Assembly (NCBI GenBank): GCA_009602725.1
Contig: WELB01000097.1
Location: 72,043 to 136,042, forward strand
Origin: Spirogloea muscicola
Lineage: Eukaryota > Streptophyta > Zygnematophyceae > Spirogloeales > Spirogloeaceae
DNA length: 64,000 nt
Direction: 5' to 3'
Shown here: positions 1 through 12,307 of the stretch, one piece after another
Layout of the letters: each line of letters begins with the position of its first letter
Numbering within the stretch: position 1 is the first letter of the stretch
Program-made: the position numbers and the translations under genes
Notes under the pieces: model-generated
Told to the model about the DNA's origin: nothing
The model's input: only the letters and a program-made list of their open reading frames with translations
Database searches by the model: none

Positions 1-143
1 GCGCCCGCCCCGCCCAACCCGCGCACCTCGCGCCGCTAGTGCTCTTCCCCCCGCCCCACAGTCTCGCCCACCTCCGCCGCCCGCCCCGCAGCGCTGCCCG
101 CAGCCTCACCGCGCGTGCTGCCTCGTGTGCTGTGCCCGTGCAG

Positions 144-539
144 ACGACCTCGAAGCGCCTCGCGGACCGCAAGACCGCCAAGTTCCACAAGAACGTGTTC
201 CGGCGGGGCGCCGTCCCGGAGACCATGCAGAAGAAGGAGACCAAGTATCCGGTGGCGCCCTGGGTCATTGGCCTCTTCGTCTTCGTCGTCGTCGGCTCTG
301 GTACGCCCTGCCCTCACCGCCTCTCCGACACGGCACGGCTCCTCTGACCTCCCTTTGCCGCGGGCCCCTGGCTGCCCTTGCTGGTAAGCGAGGCATTGTC
401 CTATCGATGTCCTTTGACTCCAGTTTAGGTTTGTCACCTGTTGGCTTTGGGCCTGGGCCTGACCAGTATACGTCTGTTCTGTTGTTTATCAGCTCTGGTG
501 CAGATCATCCGGACGGCTCAAACACCTGTTGTGGGTTAG
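144..539 (+). CDS. RAMP4/SERP1 family ribosome-associated ER membrane protein (5' partial)
   Basis: Exons 144-300 and 493-539 are joined in phase 1. The translated part starts TTSKRLADRKTAKFHKN, runs through KYPVAPWVIGLFVFVVVGS and ends in ALVQIIRTAQTPVVG. That is the layout of the RAMP4/SERP1 family: about 65 residues, a basic cytosolic N-terminus and one C-terminal tail-anchor helix, as known for proteins bound to the Sec61 translocon and involved in ER stress. A cag acceptor at 141-143 precedes the first residue and no in-frame ATG lies upstream in the window, so the initiator Met is in an exon left of position 1. The intron 301-492 starts gtacgc and ends cag. Only the start is missing; the family call is firm. 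Confidence 0.85.
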
Positions 540-3100
540 CTTGCTTGATAACGATCCGGGTGCACATAAGCGGCTGTTTCGCCAATGTCAGTAGACTACA
601 AGAGAAGCTCCTGAGGGGCTGCTCGCGTGCTAAGTTCGTAAGACCGTCGGACAAGCTCCGGTGTGCTGCCCGTATGGACTGGAGCATAGGCTTCTAGCCA
701 CAGAGCGCCGGGGCGGAGAGTCTCCTGCAGTATGCTGAGGGCACAGCAACATTAGCCCTTGGACACAAACCTCTCCCATTCGACGAGGCGACTGTGGCAT
801 TTCACAGGCGTGTCCAATATCTGTTGTAGCTACATGCAATGGTCTTGCAAAGTCCACAGAGAATTGCATGTTGTAGCATTGTACCTATCTTGCATGGCAG
901 TTGCTTCGAGGACGTCACTTGTCTTTACAATCTTGCTGCATTCTAAGATTCACAACGTGCAAGGAGGCACAGGTCCCAGCACTTTGATGAGAGGTTAGGA
1001 TTCTGAGCCCTTGTTGTCGGAGTCCAGCAGGGACCTGCGAGAGTAGCAATCACAATCACACGAGGTTGTTGCAAGACAGGGCAAGCAGACTATTATGATG
1101 TAGTATCATTGTAGTAGTGGCTTGCTCGATTGTGCAAGCAAGCACGGTAGTTAGGGGTGCACATGTTGTGATCTGACCACTCACAAAAGCCGATCATGGT
1201 TGCATTCATGGCTTGCAAGCATGTTTGACCTGTTTCCAATGGCAGAGGACAGCCAACATAGGGGTGAATGAGCAGACAGTCATGAGTCCGTCATGTAAAC
1301 CGTTACTTGGTTGATGTCTCCTGCTCAGTCAAGGACTGCTCTTAGCTCTAAGGCCAAATCTGGTACTACAGTGGATACCACCTTGCATATTCTGGAAAAC
1401 AAGGAAAAGACATTTGACAATTTGAGCAAGCATTTGTGGCATGCAACGCTAAGTAGCGGCAGCTTCAGTCTGTCGCTCTTGACTCGGAGCACTTCATTTT
1501 AAGACTGATCACCTCAAGCATGCTCGCCCCAACATAACCACCTCACATAAGCCCCTCAAACCTGTTGCCTTCTTTGGCCAATGTAAGATTGGTGGTGAGG
1601 TAGAGTAAAATGACAGGCTACAGCTTCTGCAACTGAGCATCCTCGTCTGTTACCCTAGTAATTTACGTGCATGCACAGACTCCTTGAAGTTCTGGTCTTA
1701 CTAGCTGGGCAAGGCAGGTCAAGGTTCAGATGCAGCATGTAACTGCCGTGAACCTGCCTAGTGACTTGCAAAGCCCTGCAGCAGCATCTGTGCAGAGAAG
1801 GACGGGTAATGTAGAATACAAAATGGGATTGAAGAAGAGCCCCTGCATTTATGCACCACCACGTGGTCATCATCTGGAGTGTTGCTTGTGGCAGAGAAAG
1901 GACAATTTAACGAGATCCCATCTACATGTACAGCTGATTCGCATGTGCTGCGCACAACACATCCAACTCAGGCACACAATGACTTTGTGATCCTTGTACA
2001 TCACAGCCCGGATGTCCATTGCTCACAAAATACTGCATTCTGCCAATTTACACCACTCGACATGGCCCCCTCTTTATAAGAAGATGCGAGAACAGGCTTG
2101 TCCAGCAACCGCTCATAATGCCAACCAGCTTGTATCTCGACAGACAAACTGCGAATCCGTCTGCAAGTCCACAGAATGGCACACGGCTGGTCAGTCCTCA
2201 CCTTACTTTGCTGTATGCTGTAAGACGCTTCCAACTTCTTAACCTTGTGTTGATTGTTGCACCAGATGAAATTTATGCATGGCTATTCCTGCTTGTGAGG
2301 CCAGACGTCCTCAAGTCTGATTCCAGCCTTCAGGGCACTGCGGCTCCAAATGCACCAAGGACAGTGTCCTGCATGACTTGCAGCTTTGGCGAGTGCTCCA
2401 CTTCGAAGATTGTTGCACAGACTCAGTACAACTTGCACATCTCCTGTATGCAAGACCAGCGTGTGAGAAGCAGCGATCAGTTTGTGGCCGCTTGGCAACC
2501 CCATCACTGTGCAATTGAATAACATCCATCCAGCTAGAGAAAACTTAATTGACCAGCAAGCTTAAGAAAGCCAGATGGCCATCCATGGTCACAGCATCAA
2601 CAGTATAAGCATTGCAAGTAAGCTGAACCCTGCACACTGCCATTCCTGAGTGTGGTGTCTTGTACATGACTGGGCTTGCATATGATTTCAAGGAAGGCAC
2701 TTGACCTTGAGATTGTCCTTCCTTCCATGGCTGATGTTGCTTGTGTTGCCCTGGCACGTGCAAAGTCTGCCTTTGTTTGAAAATTCGGAAAAGTAATATC
2801 AATACTCCAAGACGTGCTCAAGGCCACTTCCTCGACGCAAGCTTGTACCACTGGCTCTGCTCTGGCACATATTTGGGCTCTTATGCAAGGACTGTGGATA
2901 TTGTTGGTTGTTGGAGCCTCATATTGTTGATTGCCCCTCTCAGGGATATTGGGATGCTGTTCCCATTCAGGCAACCAGATGTAGCCCATCCCTTTTCCAA
3001 AAGCTTCAGTTCAGGTGATAGGGGAGGCAGGGAACTTCGGTTGCGGATGCACAGCAGATGCATACATGCACCTCATTGAAGTCACCCCTTGCTTGCTACC
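540..3100. other. Unresolved stretch, probably 3' end of RIF1 gene plus intergenic DNA
   Basis: I see no recognisable protein in either strand. Open frames on both strands (for example 2019-2522 on the plus strand) have no recognisable motif. On the minus strand, about 2600-2990 could hold further low-conservation exons of the RIF1-like gene, because RIF1 C-terminal regions are disordered and poorly conserved. I could not fix any splice sites here. Confidence 0.4.
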
Positions 3101-3102
3101 CC

Positions 3103-6100
3103 CTGGAAATTCGCGGACTGCATATTGGAGCCTGCCGTTGCTTGCTCGAGCTCCAAATGTATCATTCCAGAAAGCAAGGCTGCGACCAGAGATAAAACAC
3201 TCAGTGTTGTTGTCTTGCAAAATCATGAGATTGGCTTAGAAGATCATCATCATGAGATCTTCATCATTCGGAGCAAGAATCAAAGAAACGCTACCCGTGA
3301 TTGGATATTCTTTTGTCGTTGTGTAGTATAGCAGCTGTGAGCAGAGGTGCCAGTGCTTGAAGTAGTAAGAAGTCATATGCCAGTTGAGGTCGGCATCGTC
3401 GAAGGCAGGAAAATAGTGCATTCAGCAGTACATCTAGCTGTAGCAGGGCTTGATTGCAACCCAGTCTCATAGCTTGGATGTCAGAGGAAAGCCATCTCGT
3501 AATTGAGCTCCCAGTGGACTGCAAGAAAGACAGTGATTGAACGTGGTTCTCATGAAACAAATATTTCCTTACACTTGTATCTCGACAGTGTCTGCACTGT
3601 CTAAGTACAAGTGTAGACGTGTACACATTCTGAAGTACATGAACTCCCCAGTACCCCTTTGAGGTCACAAAGCAAGGCTGTGCTGATAGGACACTTACCT
3701 TGAGAAATATCAATGCGTCATTTTGTGTCAAGATGCGATTGCCAAGGGGGGCCAAGGGTGCCATGACTCTGAAGTGAGAATCCACACAGGTAAATGTTAG
3801 CCTGATATCAACAGCCAGTATCCAACTCATCAAGCTTCCTACTTAGTCAAAGCGGGCCAAGCAGCTCAGCAGAAGGTGAAAATTATCTGCACCTTGTCAC
3901 AATTTGCATGAGCTGAACTTGCACATCTGTCTTGCTGGTTCTGCACAGGTGGCGAAGAGAATCTAAAAGTCTGCACGACACAAAGCTAGTGAGTGATTGC
4001 CACAGTGAATGCTTTCAGCACAGCAAGGGGAGTAATGATGAGGCAGGGTCCAGCAGCGCAGAGCATTGCAGGAGCAACCCAATGATGAGGAATGACTAGT
4101 CACTTTGCTTGGCGCAGATTAATGCTCCTGCAATGCTCCTCTCCAATTGCAGCTTAAGAAAATCGAACATGGGAACTGGGCTTTACTCAGGAGTGCCTGC
4201 CATTGTGGAGATTGACGTCCTTACCTTCCAGCAATATGGAGGTGGCCTGAGATGTAATTGAAGTCCTTCAAGTCATCTCCGGTTTCCTTGCTGCAATATC
4301 TGATTAAAAATGGGCCAGAAGCTTGCCCCAACAGGCTACCAGTCATCTGGCGCCGCTTCCTACTCCGTTTCAGATGAAGTTGTGTTGGACTGATACACAG
4401 ATCTATTTCTGCTGCAATGTGTGCAACGATATCTGCCAGCAGATATATGGATGAAGGGCTGGGTGACTTGTCTGACGAGCATCCCACAAAGTTGAGCTCG
4501 GATAATCTGTAAGAAAGGAACCCGATGAAAGCATTGGGGTGAGAGCCAATTGTAAGTGCCACCTGATTGACGATGATGAAGAGTTTGTTCCAGGATATGC
4601 TAACTGCCAAGATCTGGTCTGGGAGCTCTACGCTTGAGCAGATGCTCGCACCACCACCCCGGCACATCAACATGGGGTAAAGTAGGAAGTCCGTCAAGGC
4701 CTGCCAAGTAAGTCTAGGCTGACCACTGCACATTGCTTGGTCATTCTCCTGTTCTATTCGCCTGCACAGGTGCTCGGCTAGGACCTTCCATACTTCTAGA
4801 AGGAGGCTCTGCCGCAAGCGGCAGGCCTCAGTGCAATGCAGCTGCGTGCCACTTGCATCAAAGAGGCAGCTTCTGTCAGCAGGAAGATGGCGACAGCAAC
4901 CAAATCGTCCGCCCTGCTGCCTGCTGTAGGCACCAAGAATGTGAAGAGCATCATGAAGCCGTAAAGTGCACACAACAAGGAGCTCCTTGAGCTTCTTCAG
5001 ATGCCTGTCCACGTGTCTCTGGCTCATTGGCGTGCTGAATGCAAGTCTTGACCACAGTGTGCAGATGTATGCTGTGGGTGCAAGGTCAACTATGTGGCAA
5101 CACTGCAAGATATCTTGGACGTCACTTGGGGCTCTCTTCACCATAGTTGCAGCACTTGATCTATCCAGCAGTACATCGTTGTCACATATATTTGCTGATT
5201 TGATATTGTAGAGACTGGAGGCTAAAGTGAGCGGCTGCACACTTTCTAACAGGACTCCGGCCAGTTGCCAGGCCAAGTCAATGTCTTTCTCTATGCCTCC
5301 ACCATCTGCTTCCAGGACAAGGCTAGTAGCTACCTCTTGCATATTCTTCTCAACAATGGCTAATCGCCTTCCGGTAAACCTGCACCTCATAGGAAAAGAA
5401 GAGATGCGCAATATTGACATGTGTAAGGTCACATAACAGGTCACATAAGAACACCGGCACCGACCACCTCAGTGCACAACCTCTGTAAGTCAGCCGCTTG
5501 CTCATCAGGATTAGGATGCACACTGTACCTTATTAAAGTATGCACGGCTGCCACGTGCTCTGTTGAAGGTTGGACCGCTCCACCATAAAAGCCCTCCACA
5601 CATTTTACAACCTTTGTCCAAAGTAGTACTATGGACAAACAGCAGGGAGGAAGATCACAGTGGCCCAAGGTGCTTGATGACCTCTCTGACACTATAGTGT
5701 TCGTTGACTTGATTGTGCTTGCTGTTCTGCTGTGCATTTCATTGATGGAGAATCCATGTAGCATGAGCTTATTCACGAGGTTGAGAGTTGCATCTAAGTC
5801 AAGCAAAGTCCAGGGCTTCCACTTGAAGGGCCATGGCTGCAAAGGAAGAGATGTGACTGGCCTACTCTTGCCCAAGAATTGCCACCAGATACTGCAAGGG
5901 TCATAAGCTGTACTGCCTGCTCGATCACAAGAAGGGACCGTGTAAGCAACTATCTGATACAGCTATTGGCATGTAAAGAAGCAATGGACTTTGCATACAA
6001 CTATACTGGATGTGTTGCACAAGTCTGATGTGATTCCAGCAACACAGCAAAGGTTTGTCACTACTACCACCCACCAGCTTCTGACAAAAGCGTCATGGAG

Positions 6101-7888
6101 TGCCAAAACAGAATGCACGAGAATGCCCATAGGCTGCTGCCTACAGCTCGTGGCCCCTTCTCCAATATCTGGCAGGTCCACGACAAACATGAAGCAATTT
6201 GACACAGCTGTGTTTTATCTCCCTCCAGTTCTCATGGCTGTTGCATTGTCAATTTTGGCAAGCAATCACTACAGAGCAGTGCATGCAGGTGCAGCTATCT
6301 CAGACCACGTCTAGGATTCTAACACCAACTGAAGTGGTACTGCAGGGCGCTGCTGCCTGTTTTTGCTGCCTGACAAGCCCATGTCAAGGATGTTAGCAAG
6401 GAGGCCTACCAGGTCCAGCATAGGCAGGGCAGCAGTGCTGAAAAGAGGTGCTGTTGAGTTGGCCCAGCGGCTAAGCCTGTGCATGAGGAGCACCCAGAGC
6501 TGGACGCAGGAGCTTCTGATAAGCTCAACCTTTTCACAACACATGATGCTTACCAGCGGCATCACAAGGAGTGCAACCCGCTTCTTAGAAGGAACATTGC
6601 AGCTTGGAGCTTGAGTCAATCCTGCCTCATTAGCAGTTGCTACAGTTCCTAAGCTGACAGCAATGGCATTTGGGGCGCTGATGGATTCAGCAGGGAGCAG
6701 GCTGGTGATGAGGACCTTCCAAGCGACCTGAAACCATGAAGATGGATCTATATTATCAAGAGCGTTGGGTGATTGAAGCAAGGAGGCACATTGACAGCCC
6801 TGCTTCTTACCTGCAGAGTGGCCTGGCGCACTTCGGCTGAAGCTGCTGTGAATGAAATTTCTGGTAACTTCAGAAAATTGTTGATCAACATACGTTTGTC
6901 TGTCAGCAATCCTCCAGATAGCTGCACAAGCCAGGCCCAGGCGTGCAGACTTGGAATGACTGCATCAGATCTGGCAACGTGCACAAGGGTGTCAATCAAC
7001 CTCCTTCGAACAACGTCTTCCACCACTGCCTGCAGGAGCAGCAAGCATGTCAGCTGGTGGGCGCTGGACTCAATCAAAAGAGATACGCAGGGTCTCTTAG
7101 CGAGCAGCCCGTTGAGTTGCTGAATCTCATGCATGCCTAAGTTGATAGTTCGTAAACACTGACATCACTGAGTACACTCGCAATTCTGTGTCAACAAGTA
7201 CGATCTCTCGCCCAAAAAACAAGTTGTACTCGCCCAGCACGAGGTAATGTTCGTGATCTGCAGACCTGGGAGAGTGCAGCACTTGCAGGAAGCAGGAAAT
7301 GGCGTGTCCTGCGAAGTACTTTCGCAGCTTGCTCTCTCCACTTTTGCTTGTCATGTAGAAGCTGTCGGACCAGTGCTGGCACCCAAAGGCAGCTGATATT
7401 TGTCATGACCTCCCTCTCCTGGACTGCCAGAGCATCTATGGCCTGCAATGTGCGAGGACGGTAGTGGTGGTACAGGATAGATGTAAGTCTTAAGCTGCTT
7501 GCCACTACAGTTCCACATGAACACCTGCATACAGGAAGCCAGAGAACTGCAAGTTTTTTGAGACGTTTGCATGAGGCCGTGTAAGATAATGCTGCACCTT
7601 CATGGCCTCGAATGAAAGTGCACCTGACCCCTGGGGGTCGTCAAGAATCTGCACACTGGTTGCTACTAGCTGCTGCAGTAATGGTCTGACAGCAGCGCCT
7701 GGCAGTCTTTGGTGGGACATGAGCCATAGGCCCAATAAGCGGAGATCCTGCAGACAACATAGCCCAAGCTGATGTGCATTTGAGAATGATGACTGATAGG
7801 GCATGATACCACTTACTATATCTGTATTTCCCAGTACTAGCAACAGAGGCGTACTCATGTTTTCTATGTAGAGCACAAGAGAAAGCTT
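3103..7888 (-). CDS. RIF1: RIF1 homologue, N-terminal HEAT/ARM-repeat region (both ends unresolved)
   Basis: Minus-strand exons that join in frame: 7888-7817 (tentative), 7747-7598, 7442-7266, 7029-6811, 6727-6341, 5836-5445, 5379-4225, 3768-3699, 3518-3295, 3179 to about 3103. Diagnostic RIF1_N signatures appear in order: ALSFEAMK/AIDAL; LWVPALVRQLLHDKQKWREQ; HAWAWLVQLSGGLL; INNFLKLPEISF; VAWKVLITSLL; KKRVALLVMPLVSI followed by VQLWVLLMHRL; LAPLLTAAILHNDKRISNH followed by LAFWNDTFG. The last pair matches the end of the vertebrate RIF1 helical array. RIF1 is known to recruit PP1 and control replication timing and DNA-break repair. One more exon near 6170-6070 is possible. The start codon is not found; the GC-rich block at 8.82-9.24 kb may hold the 5' exon. 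The C-terminal region with PP1-docking motifs was not found. Confidence 0.75.
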
Positions 7889-7999
7889 CTGAGTAGTGAC
7901 TGACTGGAGCCGCGCTTGAATTGATGGTGTCCGCAACCGTTGTCAATATCATCTGAGCAACCTCCACTGGTGACAAGGAATGGCAAGTTATCAGCTCCC

Positions 8000-9240
8000 T
8001 TGTAGCTATGTTTGGGCTGCCACTGCTGCTGCTGCTGTAGATTGCTTATCTTGGGTAATCGGCCCCTCAATCAATATAGGATCATCTTGTTGTATCCCTG
8101 AGGAGCGTGACGTCACTTGTCTTGCGATCAGGTAGAGGCAGTTGAGCTGCAGCTAAGGGGGACCTCTGATTAAGCTAACCTGAAACTTTTGGAGCATAAG
8201 TCGAGCAGGAGACGAAGAAGCCCAAGGCTTTCATGGCGGCTGTGGAGCTGCACACGCATCAATAGATTGTCAAGTCGTCGAACCAGCAAAGTACTAGTAT
8301 TGCCAGCAGGAGTGGGGATCATGGCTTGTTGTACCCATTGGCTAGTAGGTAAGGAGGTGAAAGGAAGTCTGCTTGCTTATGCAGAATGAACAGATAGAAG
8401 AAAAGTATGAATGAATAAAATTATCGAAAGGAAGGCAATTGTGCCAGTTGAAAGTGGGCGCTGGTCAAGGAACACGCAGATCTTATGTTGTCACAACGCA
8501 CAGTTCTCCGTCTTGAAGATTGATGTCACTAATCAAAATATTCAGTGCCCGCAAGAGCTCATCGGCCCCTTCGTCACAAGGGGCACAAGCTTCCCCGTTG
8601 CCACGCAGCCAAATCAGCAGCCTGGTAGTACGGAGCATGGCTTAGTGATTGAGCTAGCGCACACTCTGCCAATGTTGCAGCTGCCATGTTCACCTCAAAG
8701 AGAAGCGAAACAGGATATAGGCGAGCATCATGTGGCAGGTATGATGCAACTGCTATTCACATAGTCGTGTGGAAGCAAATTGAGGCTGTTCCGTGATCTC
8801 CAGGCCAAAGTAGTGGTTAGGCTGGGTGGACGGAGCGCTGGGGAGGGTGGGACAGCACCTGCGGTAGGCTTGAAGTCTGCGAGCGCGTGGTCCAGCGGGG
8901 GCGCCTAGTTGCAGCAGTAGCCCGACGGCAGAGCTGGCTGGCGTGGGCGGTGATTGCTGAGAAGGGGCGGGTACAGCCCCGCCGCCGGTGGCGGGCATGG
9001 CGGCGCGAGGGATAGAGGGAAGGGGCCGGGGGGGGGGCGGGGGTTAAAGGCGAAGTTCGTATGGGCGGGCGCGGCGGGAGGGAGGCCCGACGGGCCGACG
9101 GCTCTACGGCCCGAAGGTCCAACCGATGTCTCGACGGCCGGACGGCCCAGTGCCCGGTGGCCCGCCGGTACCCATGGCGCGGGCGCCGTGGCCACCTCCT
9201 GCGCGTTTCAGACATCCCAGCTTCTTAGCCCCTCGTAGCG
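8000..9240. promoter_or_regulatory. Gene-free stretch with GC-rich block, probable 5' region of the RIF1-like gene
   Basis: 8000-8800 shows no supported exon. 8820-9240 is strongly GC-rich with a G-run near 9030 and CGG-rich segments. Every other gene in the window starts in such a block. By analogy this would be the promoter or first exon of the minus-strand RIF1-like gene. No start codon could be tied to it. Confidence 0.3.
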
Positions 9241-9244
9241 TCAG

Positions 9245-9530
9245 GCGTCTCGCTTTCTTTACTCGTAACTACTCTCCTTACTCGTAATTACTGAGTGGTC
9301 CATCCTCCCCCGTTCTGCCACAGCCTCTTCAGGCCCCGCAGTCGCTGCTTAGCTCGTAGTTTGGCCCCTTCGAACCTTGTCAAGTCTTTTCGGGCTAGCT
9401 TCTCACAGCCCTTGCCCCCATTGCGAGAGCCACTTCTTCTTTCTTTTGCCTGAACAATGTGTTGGCTTCAGTTTGCCATCCTTTCATTTCATGCGCACTG
9501 TGCGCCTTCTGTCTCTCCCTCACTTTCCAC
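9245..9530 (+). repeat. Hairpin module / LINE 3'-tail-like repeat upstream of DUF4346 gene
   Basis: This contains the signature cttgtcaagtcttttcggg, then a ctagc-loop-cagccc hairpin, a cccattgcgagagccacttc block, and the companion block cctttcatttcatgcgcac. The same order of blocks (in part rearranged) is found at 42480-42740, and parts of it at 23760-23910 and 59220-59400. It is noncoding. Confidence 0.6.
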
Positions 9531-9734
9531 GTCCACCACGTCCACCACCGCCACCCGCGCGCCCCCCCGCCGAACCCCGAAAGGCTGCACGTACCCGCCC
9601 GCCGCCCACTCCCCCCTCCTCAGTGCAGCCTTCTCGCCCAGGCGCTGTCCCCCTCGCTTCCTCCCTGGTCTGGGACGGAGGCGCAGGCCGGGTGCCACGG
9701 TGTGCGGACAAGTGGGCTCCCCGGTGCCCGTCAC

Positions 9735-11107
9735 ATGCTCTCCCACCAGCTGCCAGCCCGACCAGGGACGCTGGGCCATTATCGCAAGGGCGTCGGTTGC
9801 TGCAGCCTAAGCACACACGGACACTGTCCCGTTGCTACTACGCTTCGCAGAAGGGACAGTTCAAGCCGGCGCCAAGGGATACGGCCAGTGCAGTCCTTGT
9901 CAGACCGTCCCCTCAACCGGAAACCGCGGGTGACACTAACCAGCAGCTGCCTGAGGAGGCAGGCAAATCAACATGAGTCATCAGTGGTAAGCTTGCAAAT
10001 GTGCAAGCTCTCTCCCTATGAATATTTCAAGCTGGCTGCCTGGTGCTCATTGTGAGCACCAGGTATCTGCGTGCTGTCCTTCTTCAATGGTGTGATCATG
10101 AGTTCGGGCAGCAGATTCGTGACGCATTGCTGCAGGTGCCTGAGCTGCACCTCCCCCGCACCCTGGCCCCTCTTTGCAGACAATTTCAGCATCGGCGCAG
10201 CAGGAGAATTTGACTGCAGCGCAATACACAGGTCTTGTTGTCCTCCCAGGTCCTGTTAAGAAGGAAAACCTCTAGCAGCTTCTGCTTGGTGTCTGACCAA
10301 TCTTTCGGTTGCTGCAGCACAGAATACTTAACCGACAGTCGACCCTTCTACTGGTGTACCCCTTTCAATCATGGAGGACTTAATGACCACAATTTTGGCT
10401 GACTTTGCAGTACCTTGACCAGGCAGGATTGCAATGAGCTGCTGAACACAAAAGGCACCTAGAGATGAGCATGTTCTTGTGTTCACTGCGTCAGTTGTCC
10501 CGTGCTCATTTTCTTTATGATATGATGTCATTCAGGAGAAACCATTCACGCATTGGACGATGTGCTGTCAACAAGGCAGGTGGCCTTGGATCCGGCTGGC
10601 TACTTCGTCATCTCAGTTGACAGAGAAGCTCGCTTGGTCATTGCCGATCACTACTGCAACCTCATCAATGCTGAAGGGCTGGCTTGTGACCCTGACACTG
10701 GGGAGGTCATCCCTTGTACTGGTTACAAGCCTAGGCCTCCAACGCGGTACAGGTGAGCAAGCATGTCCTGTTCATATGTGATGGAATCCCCTCTCTTCAG
10801 AGTGATCCTTCTCCTCACCAGCGAAGCTATACCAAGTAGATTAACGTTGTCTGCTAGTAGGACATGAGGAGAACTCTCCTTAGTTGCTTTGCTTAGCTGT
10901 TGGATGGTGTAGGTCGACTAACAATGTCTACTTCCACTTGGATCTGACAGAGGTCGGTCTGCCAAGGAGCTTAGTGTCCAAATAATTGAGAGGACGCCAG
11001 CCGGGCAATGCCCCGTGAGCATGCTCACGCATGCAAATTACCTCGGAAGAGAATTTCAGAAAGCTGAGGCGGCTCTGCTAAGCGGCACTCCATATGTGCA
11101 AGACTAA
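9735..11107 (+). CDS. DUF4346 (PF14251) protein, probably plastid-targeted
   Basis: Four exons: 9735-9986, 10180-10249, 10536-10752, 10951-11107 (231 aa), with consistent phases (0, 1, 2). Residues 1-84 are Arg/Ser/Pro-rich and look like a plastid transit peptide. The conserved part reads QYTGLVVLPGETIHALDD, then DPAGYFVISVDR, DPDTGEVIPCTGYKPR, GRSAKEL, and ends HANYLGREFQKAE...PYVQD. This matches the DUF4346 domain of cyanobacteria and plastid-bearing eukaryotes. The biochemical role is unknown; in some cyanobacterial proteins the domain follows a pterin-binding domain, which is absent here. The start was chosen at the Met that opens the transit-like segment; the frame stays open upstream to 9459, but that part overlaps a repeat. 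Confidence 0.75.
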
Positions 11108-11735
11108 GTAGAGAAGTGTGGGCAACTGATGGGCCAGCTGGCTTTCCCCCAGGATACTAATTGCTGAGAGTATATATGATGTGGGTTGGAGGCAATCGTG
11201 CACTTCATTCAGTCACATCCTGCAGCTCAGCAGGTGCATAGCCTTATTCTGACGCAACGGTAGGATCATCCAGTAGTGGTAAACAGCTGCCAAGATCAAT
11301 GCATGAAGGAAGCACATAAGGAAGGCGGCTTGGTCGCAAGTAGCGGGCTGAAGCACAGCATGCATCTGCTGACCTCCGCACGTTGAAAGGTCGTACCACG
11401 TTGGGCCCAGTGCCTACAGAATCTGAAAGTGGCTGCTGAGGGGACAGCCCACAATAATGAGTGCTTGCAAGCAGAATACTCATTGGTCAGAGCCACTTCT
11501 TCAGTCAGTGAAGAGGTGCTAGTACAATAGGTTGAGCCCAGAAAGGAGATGCTGTCTAAGTTGCAGTCACCGCCCTGTGCATTCTGTTGGTCTTGGAAGG
11601 CCGCAACAGTGACCTGGCAATTCGACCTTTTCCAGGTTTGAGCCGTGGCTCCTGATTATCAGGATTCAGGATTCTTACGTGGCTGCTATGCAGCAATTTG
11701 TCACTGAGGGGCTGGCCCTTCTGCAGCCGCTTCCA
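11108..11735. other. Intergenic DNA without a supported gene
   Basis: This is the 3' flank of the DUF4346 gene. It includes a possible poly-A signal region and AT-richer sequence near 11160. No frame with recognisable content on either strand. Confidence 0.5.
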
Positions 11736-11739
11736 TCAG

Positions 11740-12125
11740 CTTGACAATGCTTGACAGCAAAAAGATACACCAGAGCCAAGGTACACCAGAGCTTTACCAG
11801 ACAAAAGAGGCCCAATGTAAGAAGGTGGCTGGGAAAGGCCAGCCCAAAAAGAAAGGACAAATTTTGAAGAGCCGAAAGGCGCCTAAACCACGCAGCTATG
11901 CACGAGGCTGCAACGGAGGGGGGCTTAGTAACGAGGTGACCAGAGGTGACCAAGTGGCCACATTGGCCGCATGAAGCGGTGACAATGGTTTAGGGAGAAA
12001 GTGGCTCCCAGATCACGGGCACAGCACGGGCTGGCTTGTGAGCGGCGGCCAGCCCGTGACGGCGGAAGAAGAAAGCGCTGCCAAATTGGCTGGTGGCTGT
12101 GCAAGGCCAGCCCTAAGGTAGCTGA
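11740..12125 (-). repeat. Hairpin-module repeats in reverse orientation upstream of the FKBP gene
   Basis: Two modules read on the minus strand: one near 11830-11870 (ggctgggaaaggccagccc, then aaagaaaggacaaa) and one near 12085-12115 (aattggctggtggctg, then aaggccagccc). Both are the reverse complement of the gggctggc-loop-cagccac element seen at 23.9, 32.9 and 33.0 kb. Confidence 0.6.
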
Positions 12126-12307
12126 CAAGGTGGAGGAGAGCAGCCCGCAAGCGAGAGGAGGCGCCGGCTCCAGGAGGCCCACACACACCGGGTGGAGGGT
12201 TTTGGCTGAGGAAGGGGTTTTGGGAGGGGTGTGAAGCGGCCGGCGGGCGCCAGGCCGAGCTTGCCCGCCCCGCCGCCGCAGCCGCCGCCGCTGCCCCGCC
12301 CGCCGCC

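Noticed and set aside
2019-2522. 167-codon plus-strand frame
   Set aside because: No recognisable motif and no start context, and it lies opposite the expected end of the RIF1-like gene. Probably chance.
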